From the NCBI GenBank assembly GCA_043747685.1, contig JAYTOR010000201.1, positions 1-9,335 of the forward strand: 9,335 bases of DNA. Direction: 5' to 3'. Of this stretch, positions 1 to 7,540 are shown piece by piece (the stretch's first letter is position 1; every line of letters begins with the position of its first letter). This DNA is from JANXUF01 sp043747685 (GTDB lineage Bacteria > Actinomycetota > Acidimicrobiia > Acidimicrobiales > Ilumatobacteraceae). The translations under genes and the position numbers were made by a program. A model generated the notes under the pieces. The model made no database searches. It saw only the letters and a list, made by a program, of their open reading frames with translations, and had not been told where the DNA came from.

Positions 1-84
1 GCGATCGATGCGCTCGACGTGCACGTCGGTTCCCAGGTGTGGGCGACGGTCAAGGCGACCGACGTCCAGCTCAGTCCGGCATAG
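1..84 (+). CDS. C-terminal end of a probable ABC-transporter ATPase TOBE domain (partial)
   Basis: The first 27 codons read in frame 1 to a TAG stop at 82-84; the gene begins upstream of the window. The peptide contains GSQVWATVKATDVQLSPA. The pattern hydrophobic-W-A-x-V/I-K-A-T-x-V-x-L is typical of the last strand of TOBE/Mop-type domains, which close ModC-like molybdate and related ABC-importer ATPases and bind small oxyanions. No nucleotide-binding motifs are visible because only the tail is present, so the transporter's substrate cannot be assigned. A stand-alone molybdopterin-binding (Mop) protein would look the same here. The gene converges on the metallophosphoesterase, with only 20 bases between the two stop codons. 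Confidence 0.5.
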   Translation, partial: AIDALDVHVGSQVWATVKATDVQLSPA

Positions 85-104
85 GTGGTCCGGCTGCCCG
101 ACCG

Positions 105-1193
105 CTACCAGGGATGCGTGAAGCACCGGTCCTTGAGTCGTCCAGGCGACCAGAAACCCCAGGCTCTGGCCATCGACTTCCTCGTCGATTCCGTCCACGT
201 CAGAACACGCGGATCAGCGATACGGCGGAGCGATTGCACGACCCCTCCTTCATAGACCTCGTAGCCTGCCCAAACGCCGGGAAAGTCCTTCGTCGAGCCG
301 ACTTCGGTGACCGGGATGCCTTCGAAGCGGCGTGACCGGTTGCGGTGCGAATGGCCGGAGGAGACGAGGATCCGTTTGCTGACCGCTCCGATCTGACGAA
401 GGAATTCGTCGGCTTCGGGTTTGGGTACGCCAACCGGAAAGTAGGTGGCAAACGGCCAGCGCATGAGCTGATGATGCATGAAGACGAGGGTCGGAATCGC
501 CGGATCGATCGCCGCCCGCGCCTTCGTCGTGTGGGATGCAATCGATCCGCTGCTCCTCCCGGCGATGGTTGATTCGACCATCAGCACTGCGGCGCCTCGA
601 ACATCGTGGCGCACGACGCCCTGGTCGAACTGCATGCCGAGTTCGGCCGCCACCGCCACGGCGTCGCAGCCGCGATGGTTGCCACCGTCGTGATTGCCCT
701 GTCCGGCGAGCAACGGCGCTCCGATCGTCTGCAGGATGGAGATCGCCAGGCGAAACTCTGCTGCCGAGTCACGGTGCGAGACGTCCCCTTTGACGGCGAC
801 GGCGTCCGGTGACCATGCGCGAATTTCGTCGGCAGCAGCGCGCAGCGCCCAAACGGGATGGGCGTCATCGAAACGAATTCGGTTCGGCTGCGACCAGAGC
901 CTCGGCCAATGGAGGAATCCGATCTCGCCAATGTGGGTGTCCGAGACCGTGGCGACGCGGGCCAGTAGCTCACCTGGCGGTCGTACCAACGTTCGCGCCG
1001 TTGCGCTGAGTCGACCGCCGACACTGATCGAATAGTTCGTCGCAGGCGAGAGATCCGTGAACGTCGCAACGGCAAGCGGTCCGGAGACCGGGATTGTCTG
1101 CTCACCGAGTCTGAGCAGGTGATCGCCACGACGTCGGAACACCACCTGGATGAAGTCGATGCCGACCGAGAAGACCTCGATTGGCCGCTTCAC
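105..1193 (-). CDS. Calcineurin-like metallophosphoesterase with N-terminal beta-sandwich domain
   Basis: A 362-residue protein with the full set of calcineurin-like phosphoesterase motifs: DTH (D85, H87), GD (G136-D137), GNHD (166-169), paired histidines H240-H241 and GHSH (280-283). These residues normally hold a two-metal centre that hydrolyses phosphomono- or phosphodiesters. Residues 1 to about 75 precede the catalytic domain and look like a fibronectin-III or PhoD-type beta-sandwich (TDLSPATNYSISV resembles the F-G strand region). No signal peptide is evident, so a cytoplasmic location is likely. The start is GTG at 1193, overlapping the aminopeptidase TGA as GTGA, so translation is probably coupled. 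The substrate cannot be told from sequence. The last 25 or so residues are basic and unlike the core, and are probably a loose tail. Confidence 0.85.
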   Translation of the reverse strand: MKRPIEVFSVGIDFIQVVFRRRGDHLLRLGEQTIPVSGPLAVATFTDLSPATNYSISVGGRLSATARTLVRPPGELLARVATVSDTHIGEIGFLHWPRLWSQPNRIRFDDAHPVWALRAAADEIRAWSPDAVAVKGDVSHRDSAAEFRLAISILQTIGAPLLAGQGNHDGGNHRGCDAVAVAAELGMQFDQGVVRHDVRGAAVLMVESTIAGRSSGSIASHTTKARAAIDPAIPTLVFMHHQLMRWPFATYFPVGVPKPEADEFLRQIGAVSKRILVSSGHSHRNRSRRFEGIPVTEVGSTKDFPGVWAGYEVYEGGVVQSLRRIADPRVLTWTESTRKSMARAWGFWSPGRLKDRCFTHPW

Positions 1194-3754
1194 GATCGCA
1201 GCGCTTCCGCCAGTTCATCGCTGTTGCGTGCCCGCAGTGCAGCGTTGACTCGTTGGCGTTCGAGGATTTGACTCAGCGTCCTGGCACCTTGCGGGATCGG
1301 GTGCTCGCTGAAGAAGGCACCGACGTCGGCGACGTCTGTCGGGCCGTTCAGCAGCTTGACCGGATCGACCATTCGTACGATGGTGTTCGACGGGAATTCG
1401 TTGTTCATCTGCGTCCAGTGCTCGCGCACGAACCTCCACGCCAGCGCTCCGTGGGTGCGGTTGGCGATCGCGCGGTTCAGCAGGAATGGGGCGTTCTGCG
1501 TCTTGACCTCAGCTGAGAGCGCGAACTCGCAGGCACGTTGGATCAGTTCGGCGTCGTCGAATTCGCCGAGCGCCATCAGGTAGCGCAGCTGTTCCTGCGG
1601 TGTCGCACCGTTGCGGAAACGATCGACGAAGCGGTCGAAGTCGCGGGCGTCGCCCGTCGAAGCGACGACCATCGTCGTTGCCGACACGAGCTCCGGGTTC
1701 ACGGATGTCGGATCGATGAACGCCTGTTCGAACAACGCTCGCGAACGCGCCTGGGCAGCCTTGTTGTTACCGAGCACTGCGACCACGCTGACCAGCAGGC
1801 CCCGCAGTTTGCTGGCCAGTTTGTCCTCGATATCGGTCGGCTCCCAACCCAGTCGATCGAGGCCGGGTTGGGCGAGTGCCACGATCCGCGCCTGGAACGC
1901 CGGACGGCTGTCGTCGTCGAGCAGACGCCCGACTCCGCGCAGCCCGACGGCGATTGCCTGCCAGACGTAAAGGTCGTCCTCATCGGCGAAGCCCTCGGCA
2001 AAACCGAGGAATTCGGATGCGGTCAGGCGCCCGGCGACAACGGCGGCCCATGCGTCGTCGACGAGGTTGTAGCGCTCGATCGGGGCGAGTGCGCGGAGTG
2101 CTTCGCCGACGAGCCGCGACCTCAGCGGGCCGTCGTAGTTCGTCCGATAGAAGCCGTGACCGCCGGCGTTGACGACGACGGTGGTGTCAGCAGCCCCGAG
2201 TTCGACCGTGGTCTCGTCGGAGTCCAGCAGCACCTTGTGCGACATGACCGCGCCGGCGGCTGACGTCAGCCGCAGATGGACCGGAACGAGCCATATTGGA
2301 GCGAGGATCGATGCCTCGGAACGAGCAGCTTCATCGCCGGCGAAGGCAAAACGTTCCTGGCGGATTACGAGTTTCGTCCCAACGACGGAGGCGGAGATCA
2401 GCGGATAGCCGGGCTGCCAGATCCAGCTGTCCATCATCGTGCGGATCGGCTCTCCGGAGGATTCCTCGATGGCATCCCACAGGTCGCTCGTGTCGGTATT
2501 GGCGTAGGAATGCTTGTTCAGATACAGACGGACGCCGTCACGGAAGCGCTCGGCACCGAGGTACTGCTGCAACATCCTCAGCAGCGCGCCGCCCTTCTGA
2601 TAGGTCAGGATGTCGAACATCCCCTCTGACTCCTCAGGAGACCGCACCTCGAACTCGACCGAGCGGGTGGAGTCGAGTGAATCGACGTCGAACGCTGCGC
2701 TGCGCTCCATCGAGAAAAACTCCCAACGCTTCCAACTCGGACGGAATACGTCGCACGCCTCGACTTCCATGAACGTCGCGAACGCCTCGTTCAACCAGAT
2801 TCCGTTCCACCAGCGCATCGTCACGAGATCACCGAACCACATGTGGGCAAGTTCGTGACTGACGACGTCGGCGACGTTCTGCTGCTCGCCCTGCGTCGAT
2901 GTCGCCGGATCGAGTAGCAGCAGGTTTTCGCGGAATGTGATGCAGCCGAGGTTCTCCATCGCCCCGGCGGCGAAGTCGGGAAGCGCCAGCAGATCGACTT
3001 TTTCCGCTGGGTATCTGATCCCGTAGTACTCCTCGAACCAGCCGAGTACGAAGGCGCCGACCTCGAGGCCGAAGCCAGTGAGATGGCCTTTGCCGGGAAC
3101 GTGGATTAGGCGCATCGGCGTGCCGTTGACATCGACCGGGTCGGATGCTTCGAGCGGCCCGACGACGAACGCCACGAGGTACGTCGACATCACCATCGTG
3201 TCGTTGAACTGAACAACCCATTTGCCGTCGTCTCGCCGGGTCCGAGATGACTCCGCCCCATTCGAAACGGCGAGCAGACCGTCCTCGTGGGAGAGGGTGA
3301 TGCCGAAGACCGCCTTGAAATCGGGCTCGTCCCAGCACGGAAACGCCCGTCTGGCATCGGTCGCCTGCATCTGCGTCGTGGCGATGACGCGCTGTTTACC
3401 GTTGTCATCGTTGAACGTCGAGCGGTAGAAGCCGCGCAGCTTGTCGTTGAGCGTCCCCGTGAAGTTGATCGTCACGCTCGACGTCCCGACGGACAGCGGC
3501 GCCGAGAGCGACACGACGAGCCGCTCGGTCGCTTCGTCGAGCACGAACGGTTGATCGAGTCCGTCGACACTGACCGTGTGGATCTCCAGCTCGTCGGCGT
3601 TCAACATCATCGTGCTCGTCGATTCGACGACGTCGACGGTAATCGTGATCGTGCCCGTGAAGCTCGCAGCATCGAGGTCTGGTTCGAGTTGCAGGTCGTA
3701 GCGCCGGGGCAGAACGGTACGGGGCAGACGGAAGGGATCGACTTGGGGGGTCAC
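1190..3754 (-). CDS. pepN: M1-family aminopeptidase (aminopeptidase N)
   Basis: An 854-residue zinc aminopeptidase removing N-terminal amino acids from peptides. The N-terminal beta domain (about 1-205) carries TQMQ at 127-130 followed by DARRAFPCWDEP, the usual substrate-site strand. The thermolysin-like domain has the exopeptidase motif GAMEN (264-268), HELAH (300-304) and the third zinc ligand E323 in NEAF, giving HEXXH-18-E. The transition-state tyrosine is probably Y385 in TYQKGG. The C-terminal half (about 500-854) is the helical ERAP1_C-type domain. Length and domain order match full-length members such as puromycin-sensitive-type enzymes. No signal peptide is present, so it is probably cytosolic, with a role in peptide turnover. 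The start is GTG at 3754, supported by a promoter-like element that would make the mRNA leaderless. It is the first gene of an operon with the metallophosphoesterase. Confidence 0.95.
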   Translation of the reverse strand: MTPQVDPFRLPRTVLPRRYDLQLEPDLDAASFTGTITITVDVVESTSTMMLNADELEIHTVSVDGLDQPFVLDEATERLVVSLSAPLSVGTSSVTINFTGTLNDKLRGFYRSTFNDDNGKQRVIATTQMQATDARRAFPCWDEPDFKAVFGITLSHEDGLLAVSNGAESSRTRRDDGKWVVQFNDTMVMSTYLVAFVVGPLEASDPVDVNGTPMRLIHVPGKGHLTGFGLEVGAFVLGWFEEYYGIRYPAEKVDLLALPDFAAGAMENLGCITFRENLLLLDPATSTQGEQQNVADVVSHELAHMWFGDLVTMRWWNGIWLNEAFATFMEVEACDVFRPSWKRWEFFSMERSAAFDVDSLDSTRSVEFEVRSPEESEGMFDILTYQKGGALLRMLQQYLGAERFRDGVRLYLNKHSYANTDTSDLWDAIEESSGEPIRTMMDSWIWQPGYPLISASVVGTKLVIRQERFAFAGDEAARSEASILAPIWLVPVHLRLTSAAGAVMSHKVLLDSDETTVELGAADTTVVVNAGGHGFYRTNYDGPLRSRLVGEALRALAPIERYNLVDDAWAAVVAGRLTASEFLGFAEGFADEDDLYVWQAIAVGLRGVGRLLDDDSRPAFQARIVALAQPGLDRLGWEPTDIEDKLASKLRGLLVSVVAVLGNNKAAQARSRALFEQAFIDPTSVNPELVSATTMVVASTGDARDFDRFVDRFRNGATPQEQLRYLMALGEFDDAELIQRACEFALSAEVKTQNAPFLLNRAIANRTHGALAWRFVREHWTQMNNEFPSNTIVRMVDPVKLLNGPTDVADVGAFFSEHPIPQGARTLSQILERQRVNAALRARNSDELAEALRS

Positions 3755-3761
3755 GAGTCGG

Positions 3762-3789
3762 ATGGTAACGGGAAAAGACCTGGCGTAAA
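3762..3789 (-). promoter_or_regulatory. Candidate leaderless promoter of the aminopeptidase operon
   Basis: Read on the minus strand, TTTACG (3789-3784, 4 of 6 matches to TTGACA) is separated by 16 bases from TACCAT (3767-3762, fits TANNNT). Only seven bases (CCGACTC) then precede the GTG start at 3754. With the usual 6-8 base gap from -10 to +1, transcription would begin at or within a base or two of the start codon. No Shine-Dalgarno sequence is present, consistent with a leaderless transcript. The element is predicted from spacing and consensus alone. Confidence 0.5.
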
Positions 3790-3793
3790 CCGC

Positions 3794-3799
3794 TAGGTT
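3794..3799 (+). promoter_or_regulatory. Candidate -10 element for a leaderless kinase-mutase operon
   Basis: TAGGTT fits TANNNT and lies eight bases before the GTG start at 3808. No good ribosome-binding site lies in between, so transcription probably starts at or next to the start codon. I see no convincing -35 in 3765-3780. The element lies just beyond the -35 of the divergent aminopeptidase promoter (3784-3789), so both promoters share about 40 bases and polymerases could compete. Confidence 0.4.
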
Positions 3800-3807
3800 A
3801 TGACGCC

Positions 3808-4788
3808 GTGCAGTACGACGTCGTGGGAATCGGCAACGCCCTTGTCGACGTCATCGCCCACGCCGATGACGCCTTCATCGGTGAGCACGGGCTCGTCAAG
3901 GGATCGATGACGCTCATCGAGACCGAGCGGGCTGTCGAGCTGTATCGCGCGCTCGGTTCCGCTGTCGAGATGAGTGGCGGGTCAGCGGCTAACACGATGT
4001 GCGGCGTCGCTTCCTTCGGTGGCACCGCTGCCTATATCGGCAAGGTCGACGGTGACGATCTCGGCGTGACCTTCGGTCACGACATGCTCGCCGTCGGAGT
4101 TCACTTCGTCGGCCCGCGACCGCAGGACGACATTCCCACGGGGCGCTGCATCATCGTCGTCACGCCGGACGCGCAGCGCACGATGAACACCTACCTCGGT
4201 GTCTCTTCGTTGCTCAGCCCGAGCGACATCGACGAGCAGATCGTCGCCAACGGCAAGGTGTTGTACATGGAGGGCTACCTATTCGACCGCCCTGAGGCGA
4301 AAGAGGCCTTCCGCAAGGCCGCTTCGATCGCCCATGCCAACGATCGGCTCGTTTCGCTCACACTGTCCGACTCATTCTGCGTGCATCGCCATCGGCCCGA
4401 CTTCACGTCGCTCGTCTCCGACGAAGTGGACATCCTGTTCGGGAACGAGGACGAGTTACTGTCGCTCTACGAAGTGTCCTCGTTCGACGACGCCGTCGAG
4501 GCGTTGCGCGCCCACGACACCCTCGCGGCAATCACACGAGGCGCTGCCGGTTCGGTGGTCGTCACGGCGGACGCAGTGATTCCGATCGCCGCCGAACGGG
4601 CGATTCGGGTGCTCGATACTACCGGCGCAGGTGATCTCTACGCGTCCGGATTTCTGTATGGCATCACCCACGGCCTGACGCTTTCACAATGCGGACGGCT
4701 CGGATCGATCGCCGCAGCGGAGGTCATCAACCATGTCGGCCCCCGCCCACTCGACGAACTGAACAGCCTGCTTCCAACGGAGGAATGA
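3808..4788 (+). CDS. PfkB-family nucleoside/sugar kinase, probable adenosine kinase
   Basis: A 326-residue ribokinase-fold kinase. The N-terminal substrate motif is GGSAANT (57-63), the Mg-binding NxxE is N213-E216, and the C-terminal PfkB signature DTTGAGD (270-276) supplies the anion hole and catalytic base D276. PTGRCIIVVTPDAQRTMNTYLG (110-131 region) and MEGYLFDRP (154-162) resemble bacterial adenosine-kinase-like members, which phosphorylate adenosine to AMP with ATP. Ribokinase or another sugar kinase of the family is the alternative. The start is GTG at 3808; an ATG at 3800 is out of frame. The stop codon overlaps the following mutase start as ATGATGA, so the two are very likely co-transcribed and translationally coupled. 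The neighbouring mutase and upp support a nucleoside-salvage role. Confidence 0.85.
   Translation: MQYDVVGIGNALVDVIAHADDAFIGEHGLVKGSMTLIETERAVELYRALGSAVEMSGGSAANTMCGVASFGGTAAYIGKVDGDDLGVTFGHDMLAVGVHFVGPRPQDDIPTGRCIIVVTPDAQRTMNTYLGVSSLLSPSDIDEQIVANGKVLYMEGYLFDRPEAKEAFRKAASIAHANDRLVSLTLSDSFCVHRHRPDFTSLVSDEVDILFGNEDELLSLYEVSSFDDAVEALRAHDTLAAITRGAAGSVVVTADAVIPIAAERAIRVLDTTGAGDLYASGFLYGITHGLTLSQCGRLGSIAAAEVINHVGPRPLDELNSLLPTEE
4779..4783 (+). promoter_or_regulatory. Ribosome-binding site of the phosphomutase
   Basis: GGAGG lies within the last codons of the kinase. It is 1 base from the ATG at 4785 and 4 bases from the ATG at 4788. Spacing favours 4788. This also argues against the longer open frame that reaches back to 4689 inside the kinase. 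Confidence 0.6.
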
Positions 4789-6410
4789 TGACGACTGCTA
4801 TCCCGGCCGATCTGCTGGAACGTGTCGAGGAATGGCAACGTGTCGATCCCGACCCGGACACCCGCGAAGAACTGGGTGGCCTCGTCGCTACCGGCGATGT
4901 GGCCGGTTTGCAGGATCGCTTCTCGGAGCGGTTGCAGTTCGGCACTGCCGGCCTGCGCGGGGCGATCGGCGCAGGCCCGAACCGTATGAACCGCGTCATC
5001 GTCAGGCGGGCAGCGTGGGGGCTGTTGAGCTATCTGCTCGACACCGTCCCCGATGTTGCCGCTGCCGGGGTCGTCATCGGGTACGACGCTCGCAAGAACA
5101 GCGACGTCTTCGCATTCGACACAGCGGCTGTGGCGGCGTCATTGGGGGTTCGTGCACTTCTGCTGCCGGCACTGCTACCGACACCGATACTTGCATTTGC
5201 AACTACCGAGTTGGCGGCAGGTGCCGGCGTGATGGTGACCGCCTCGCACAACCCTCCTGCGGACAACGGATACAAGGTCTATCTTGGAGACGGCGCGCAG
5301 ATCGTGCCGCCTCACGACTCGCTGATCTCCGACTGGATCGACCGCGCGCCTGCCGACGTTCCTGTTTCCGAGCTTGACGACCCGCTGATCGAACGACTCG
5401 ACGATTCGATCGTGGGCACGTACCTCTCGACAATCCCGACATCACCTTCGGTCGATCTGACGATCGCCTACACACCGCTGCACGGTGTCGGCGGAGCGAC
5501 GCTCCACGCCGCCTTCGCACATGCAGGCATTACGTCCCCGGTCGTCGTCGCCGAGCAATTCGTCCCGGATGGCACGTTCCCGACCGTCTCATTCCCGAAC
5601 CCCGAGGAGCCAGGGGCGATGGACCTGCTGCTCGCTCTCGCCGCTGACATCGACGCCGATATCGCCATTGCCAATGATCCGGACGCCGACCGTTTCGCAG
5701 CCGCGATCCCAACACCCGAAGGTGGCTGGAGGCGGCTCGGCGGCGACGAGATCGGCTGGCTGTTCGCCGACTACATCCTGCGCACGACGTCCGGTGACGA
5801 TCGGCTCGTGATCACGACCGTGGTGTCGTCGACGCTGCTCGGTCAGATGGCGGAAGAGCACGGCGTGCACTGCGCCGAGACCTTCACCGGGTTCAAGTGG
5901 ATCGCCCGCACGATCCTCGATCATCCCGACGAGCACTTCGTCCTCGGGTACGAGCAGGCCCTCGGCTATCTCGTCGCGCCGCAGCCGCTCGACAAGGACG
6001 GCATCTCTGCCGCCGTGATGTTCGCCAGGATCGCCGCAGAGGCCAAAGCAGCCGGCGAGACGCTGCAGTCGCGCCTCGATGGTTTCGCGGCGAAGTACGG
6101 AATGCATGTGATGGGGGAGCGTTCGTTGCGGATGGCCCCTGCCGACGGTGCCGCGCTGGTCGCCTCGTTGCGCGCCGATCCTCCGACGGTGATCGGCGAT
6201 TCGCGAGTCACCCAGGTGCAATGGTTCGAAGAAGCCGGGCTGTTGCGGTTCCAGTTGGGCGACAGCGCCAGGGTGCAGATCCGCCCGAGCGGTACCGAGC
6301 CGAAGGTGAAGCTCTACGCCGAAGTCATCGGCACCCCTGGCGGCACCGCCGGCGAACGGCCTAACCCCGCCCCGCTCCTCGACGCCCTCTCCGCCCTCCT
6401 AGCAAACTGA
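4788..6410 (+). CDS. Alpha-D-phosphohexomutase (phosphomannomutase/phosphoglucomutase type, PmmB-like)
   Basis: A 540-residue enzyme moving phosphate between the 1 and 6 (or 1 and 5) positions of sugars. All four domains are marked: FGTAGLRG near 51-58; the active-site phosphoserine loop TASHNP with S153; the metal loop DPDADR (297-302); the sugar-binding loop GYEQALG (387-393, Q390 where many relatives have E); and the phosphate-binding loop RPSGTEPK (499-506). Length and loop sequences fit the PGM2/PgcA/PmmB branch, whose members include phosphoglucomutases, phosphomannomutases and phosphopentomutases, so the substrate is open. The start is set at the second ATG (4788) from RBS spacing; 4785 is also possible. 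The TGA stop (6408-6410) lies inside the first palindromic repeat. It follows the kinase in one operon. Confidence 0.92.
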   Translation: MTTAIPADLLERVEEWQRVDPDPDTREELGGLVATGDVAGLQDRFSERLQFGTAGLRGAIGAGPNRMNRVIVRRAAWGLLSYLLDTVPDVAAAGVVIGYDARKNSDVFAFDTAAVAASLGVRALLLPALLPTPILAFATTELAAGAGVMVTASHNPPADNGYKVYLGDGAQIVPPHDSLISDWIDRAPADVPVSELDDPLIERLDDSIVGTYLSTIPTSPSVDLTIAYTPLHGVGGATLHAAFAHAGITSPVVVAEQFVPDGTFPTVSFPNPEEPGAMDLLLALAADIDADIAIANDPDADRFAAAIPTPEGGWRRLGGDEIGWLFADYILRTTSGDDRLVITTVVSSTLLGQMAEEHGVHCAETFTGFKWIARTILDHPDEHFVLGYEQALGYLVAPQPLDKDGISAAVMFARIAAEAKAAGETLQSRLDGFAAKYGMHVMGERSLRMAPADGAALVASLRADPPTVIGDSRVTQVQWFEEAGLLRFQLGDSARVQIRPSGTEPKVKLYAEVIGTPGGTAGERPNPAPLLDALSALLAN

Positions 6411-6455
6411 GTCCACTGGTGCACCGCCGGCGGTGCAAATCGGTCCACAGAATCC
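6403..6455 (+). repeat. Palindromic interspersed element, copy 1
   Basis: The 44-base core is 6403-6446. It consists of a 17-base left flank containing AAACTGAGTCC, the perfect palindrome TGCACCGCCGGCGGTGCA at 6420-6437, and right flank AATCGGTCC. The phosphomutase stop TGA (6408-6410) is part of the left flank. The following ACAGAATCC (6447-6455) is shared only with copy 4. GTCCAC occurs directly repeated on both sides of the palindrome (6411-6416 and 6443-6448). In mRNA the palindrome would fold into a GC-rich hairpin 9 bases after the stop codon. There is no U-tract, so it is not a classical intrinsic terminator. Confidence 0.9.
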
Positions 6456-6474
6456 TCGAGCACGCCCCACGCAA

Positions 6475-6518
6475 GAAACTGAGTCCACTGGTGCACCGCC
6501 GGCGGTGCAAATCAGTCC
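6475..6518 (+). repeat. Palindromic interspersed element, copy 2
   Basis: Same orientation as copy 1 and starting 72 bases after it. The palindrome is at 6492-6509. It differs from the four-copy consensus by one base (AATCAGTCC instead of AATCGGTCC in the right flank). The 28 bases between copies 1 and 2 show no recognisable signal beyond the copy 1 tail. Downstream the sequence repeats AGTCCGG at 6514-6520 and 6524-6530. The rest of the stretch up to the AbiEi-like start at 6570 holds no clear RBS or TANNNT promoter element. Confidence 0.9.
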
Positions 6519-6569
6519 GGAGAAGTCCGGGATTGCCGATTTCATCATGCTCGGGCACACATCTCTCGT

Positions 6570-7496
6570 ATGCCGTTGTCCTCGGATCATCTTGCACTGC
6601 TGGGCCGTCAGCACTGGGTCGCCTCCACATCACAACTGAACGCGCTCGGACTCGGCCGACGAGCTGTCGACCACCTCAAGGTTCGACAGATCTTGACGCC
6701 GTGTCTGCCCGGCGTGGTACAACTCGGCGGCGTACCCACATCGGAGAACAGTCGCCGGATGGCAGCGCTCCTCTACATCGGTGAAGACGTTGCGCTGACA
6801 ACACAGACGGGCGGTTCGGTGTACGGCCTTCGTCGGATGAAGCACCCGTTGGTCCATGTCATCGTCTCCGAAGTACGAAAGCCCCGTGCCGCGGACTGGA
6901 TCCGGGTACATCGCACGAGTTGGTTGGACGAGGGGGATATCGCGATCAGTCCCGACGGACTTCGAGTCCTCGCGCCGCTTCGGCTGCTCTTCGAGTTGGC
7001 CGCCGTACTTCCCGGGTCCCGCTTCTTCGACGCCGCGGAAGACATGTGGCACAAAGGGCTGGTTGCCCCGACGTATGCCCGTGACTTTCTGCAGGCAGCG
7101 AGACGCCGAGGTCGAACGGGCGTCGCCCGGCTGGAGGAATGGCTGGAGCGGATCGCGGATCAGCCATCTCCGATGATGAGCGGGCTGGAGACAAGCTTCT
7201 CGACTGCGCTCGAGCGAGCGGGCTTGCCGATCCCGGCACGCCAGTTTCCGATCCTGCTGCTCAACGGCATCGAGATTCACTACGACCTCGCGTACCCCGA
7301 TGCCAAGCTCGGACTCGAACCTGGGCACAGCTGGTGGCACGGAGGCGACGCAAGAGCGCGGGCCGACAACGACCGAGATGCCTGGTGTGCGGAGGTGGGG
7401 TGGCAGACGATGCGTTTCGACGAGGTCCAGCTCCGCAATGAGGAGGTCTGCGCCCGCACGGTTCGCAACGCCTACTTCGCTCGACTCAAGTTTTGA
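6570..7496 (+). CDS. Orphan AbiEi-like winged-helix protein with C-terminal DUF559/Vsr-like nuclease fold
   Basis: A 308-residue protein of a type common in actinobacteria. Residues about 5-55 (HWVASTSQLNALGLGRRAVD, then a turn and PGVVQLGG) match the winged-helix N-domain of AbiEi type IV antitoxins, which bind DNA. Residues about 205-300 resemble DUF559/Vsr-type PD-(D/E)xK endonuclease folds: E207, Q225, YDLAYPDAKLGLE (D239, E250), WWH ending at H257, NDRD (267-270), then GW and RF (277-283). Relatives usually show E-x-D in this strand; here it is E250-P-G, so a second acidic residue may be missing and activity is uncertain. No AbiEii nucleotidyltransferase toxin is adjacent, so it is not a normal AbiE pair. 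The start at ATG 6570 lacks a good RBS. It lies between repeats 2 and 3, with repeat 3 beginning right after the TGA. Confidence 0.72.
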   Translation: MPLSSDHLALLGRQHWVASTSQLNALGLGRRAVDHLKVRQILTPCLPGVVQLGGVPTSENSRRMAALLYIGEDVALTTQTGGSVYGLRRMKHPLVHVIVSEVRKPRAADWIRVHRTSWLDEGDIAISPDGLRVLAPLRLLFELAAVLPGSRFFDAAEDMWHKGLVAPTYARDFLQAARRRGRTGVARLEEWLERIADQPSPMMSGLETSFSTALERAGLPIPARQFPILLLNGIEIHYDLAYPDAKLGLEPGHSWWHGGDARARADNDRDAWCAEVGWQTMRFDEVQLRNEEVCARTVRNAYFARLKF

Positions 7497-7540
7497 GGAC
7501 CGATTTGCACCGCCGGCGGTGCACCAGTGGACTCAGTTTC
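7497..7540 (-). repeat. Palindromic interspersed element, copy 3 (inverted)
   Basis: Inverted relative to copies 1 and 2, with the palindrome at 7506-7523. It fits the consensus over all 44 bases. It starts on the base after the AbiEi-like TGA (7494-7496) and ends on the first base of the upp stop codon as read on the plus strand (7540-7542), so the element is the whole space between two convergent genes. Both transcripts would carry the hairpin close after their stop codons, which would suit a shared 3'-end structure. Confidence 0.9.

Noticed and set aside
1538..2263. 241-residue plus-strand open frame inside the aminopeptidase
   Set aside because: It lies antisense to a clearly conserved M1 peptidase, in a high-GC frame that lacks stop codons by composition; no recognisable domain.
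4689..4787. Phosphomutase start at 4689
   Set aside because: This would overlap about 100 bases of the kinase with an arginine-rich peptide; GGAGG and ATG at 4785/4788 give the expected N-terminus.
6420..6437. Palindrome of copy 1 as a standard rho-independent terminator
   Set aside because: The stem is followed by AAATCGG, not a T-tract, on either strand; a terminating role would need another mechanism.
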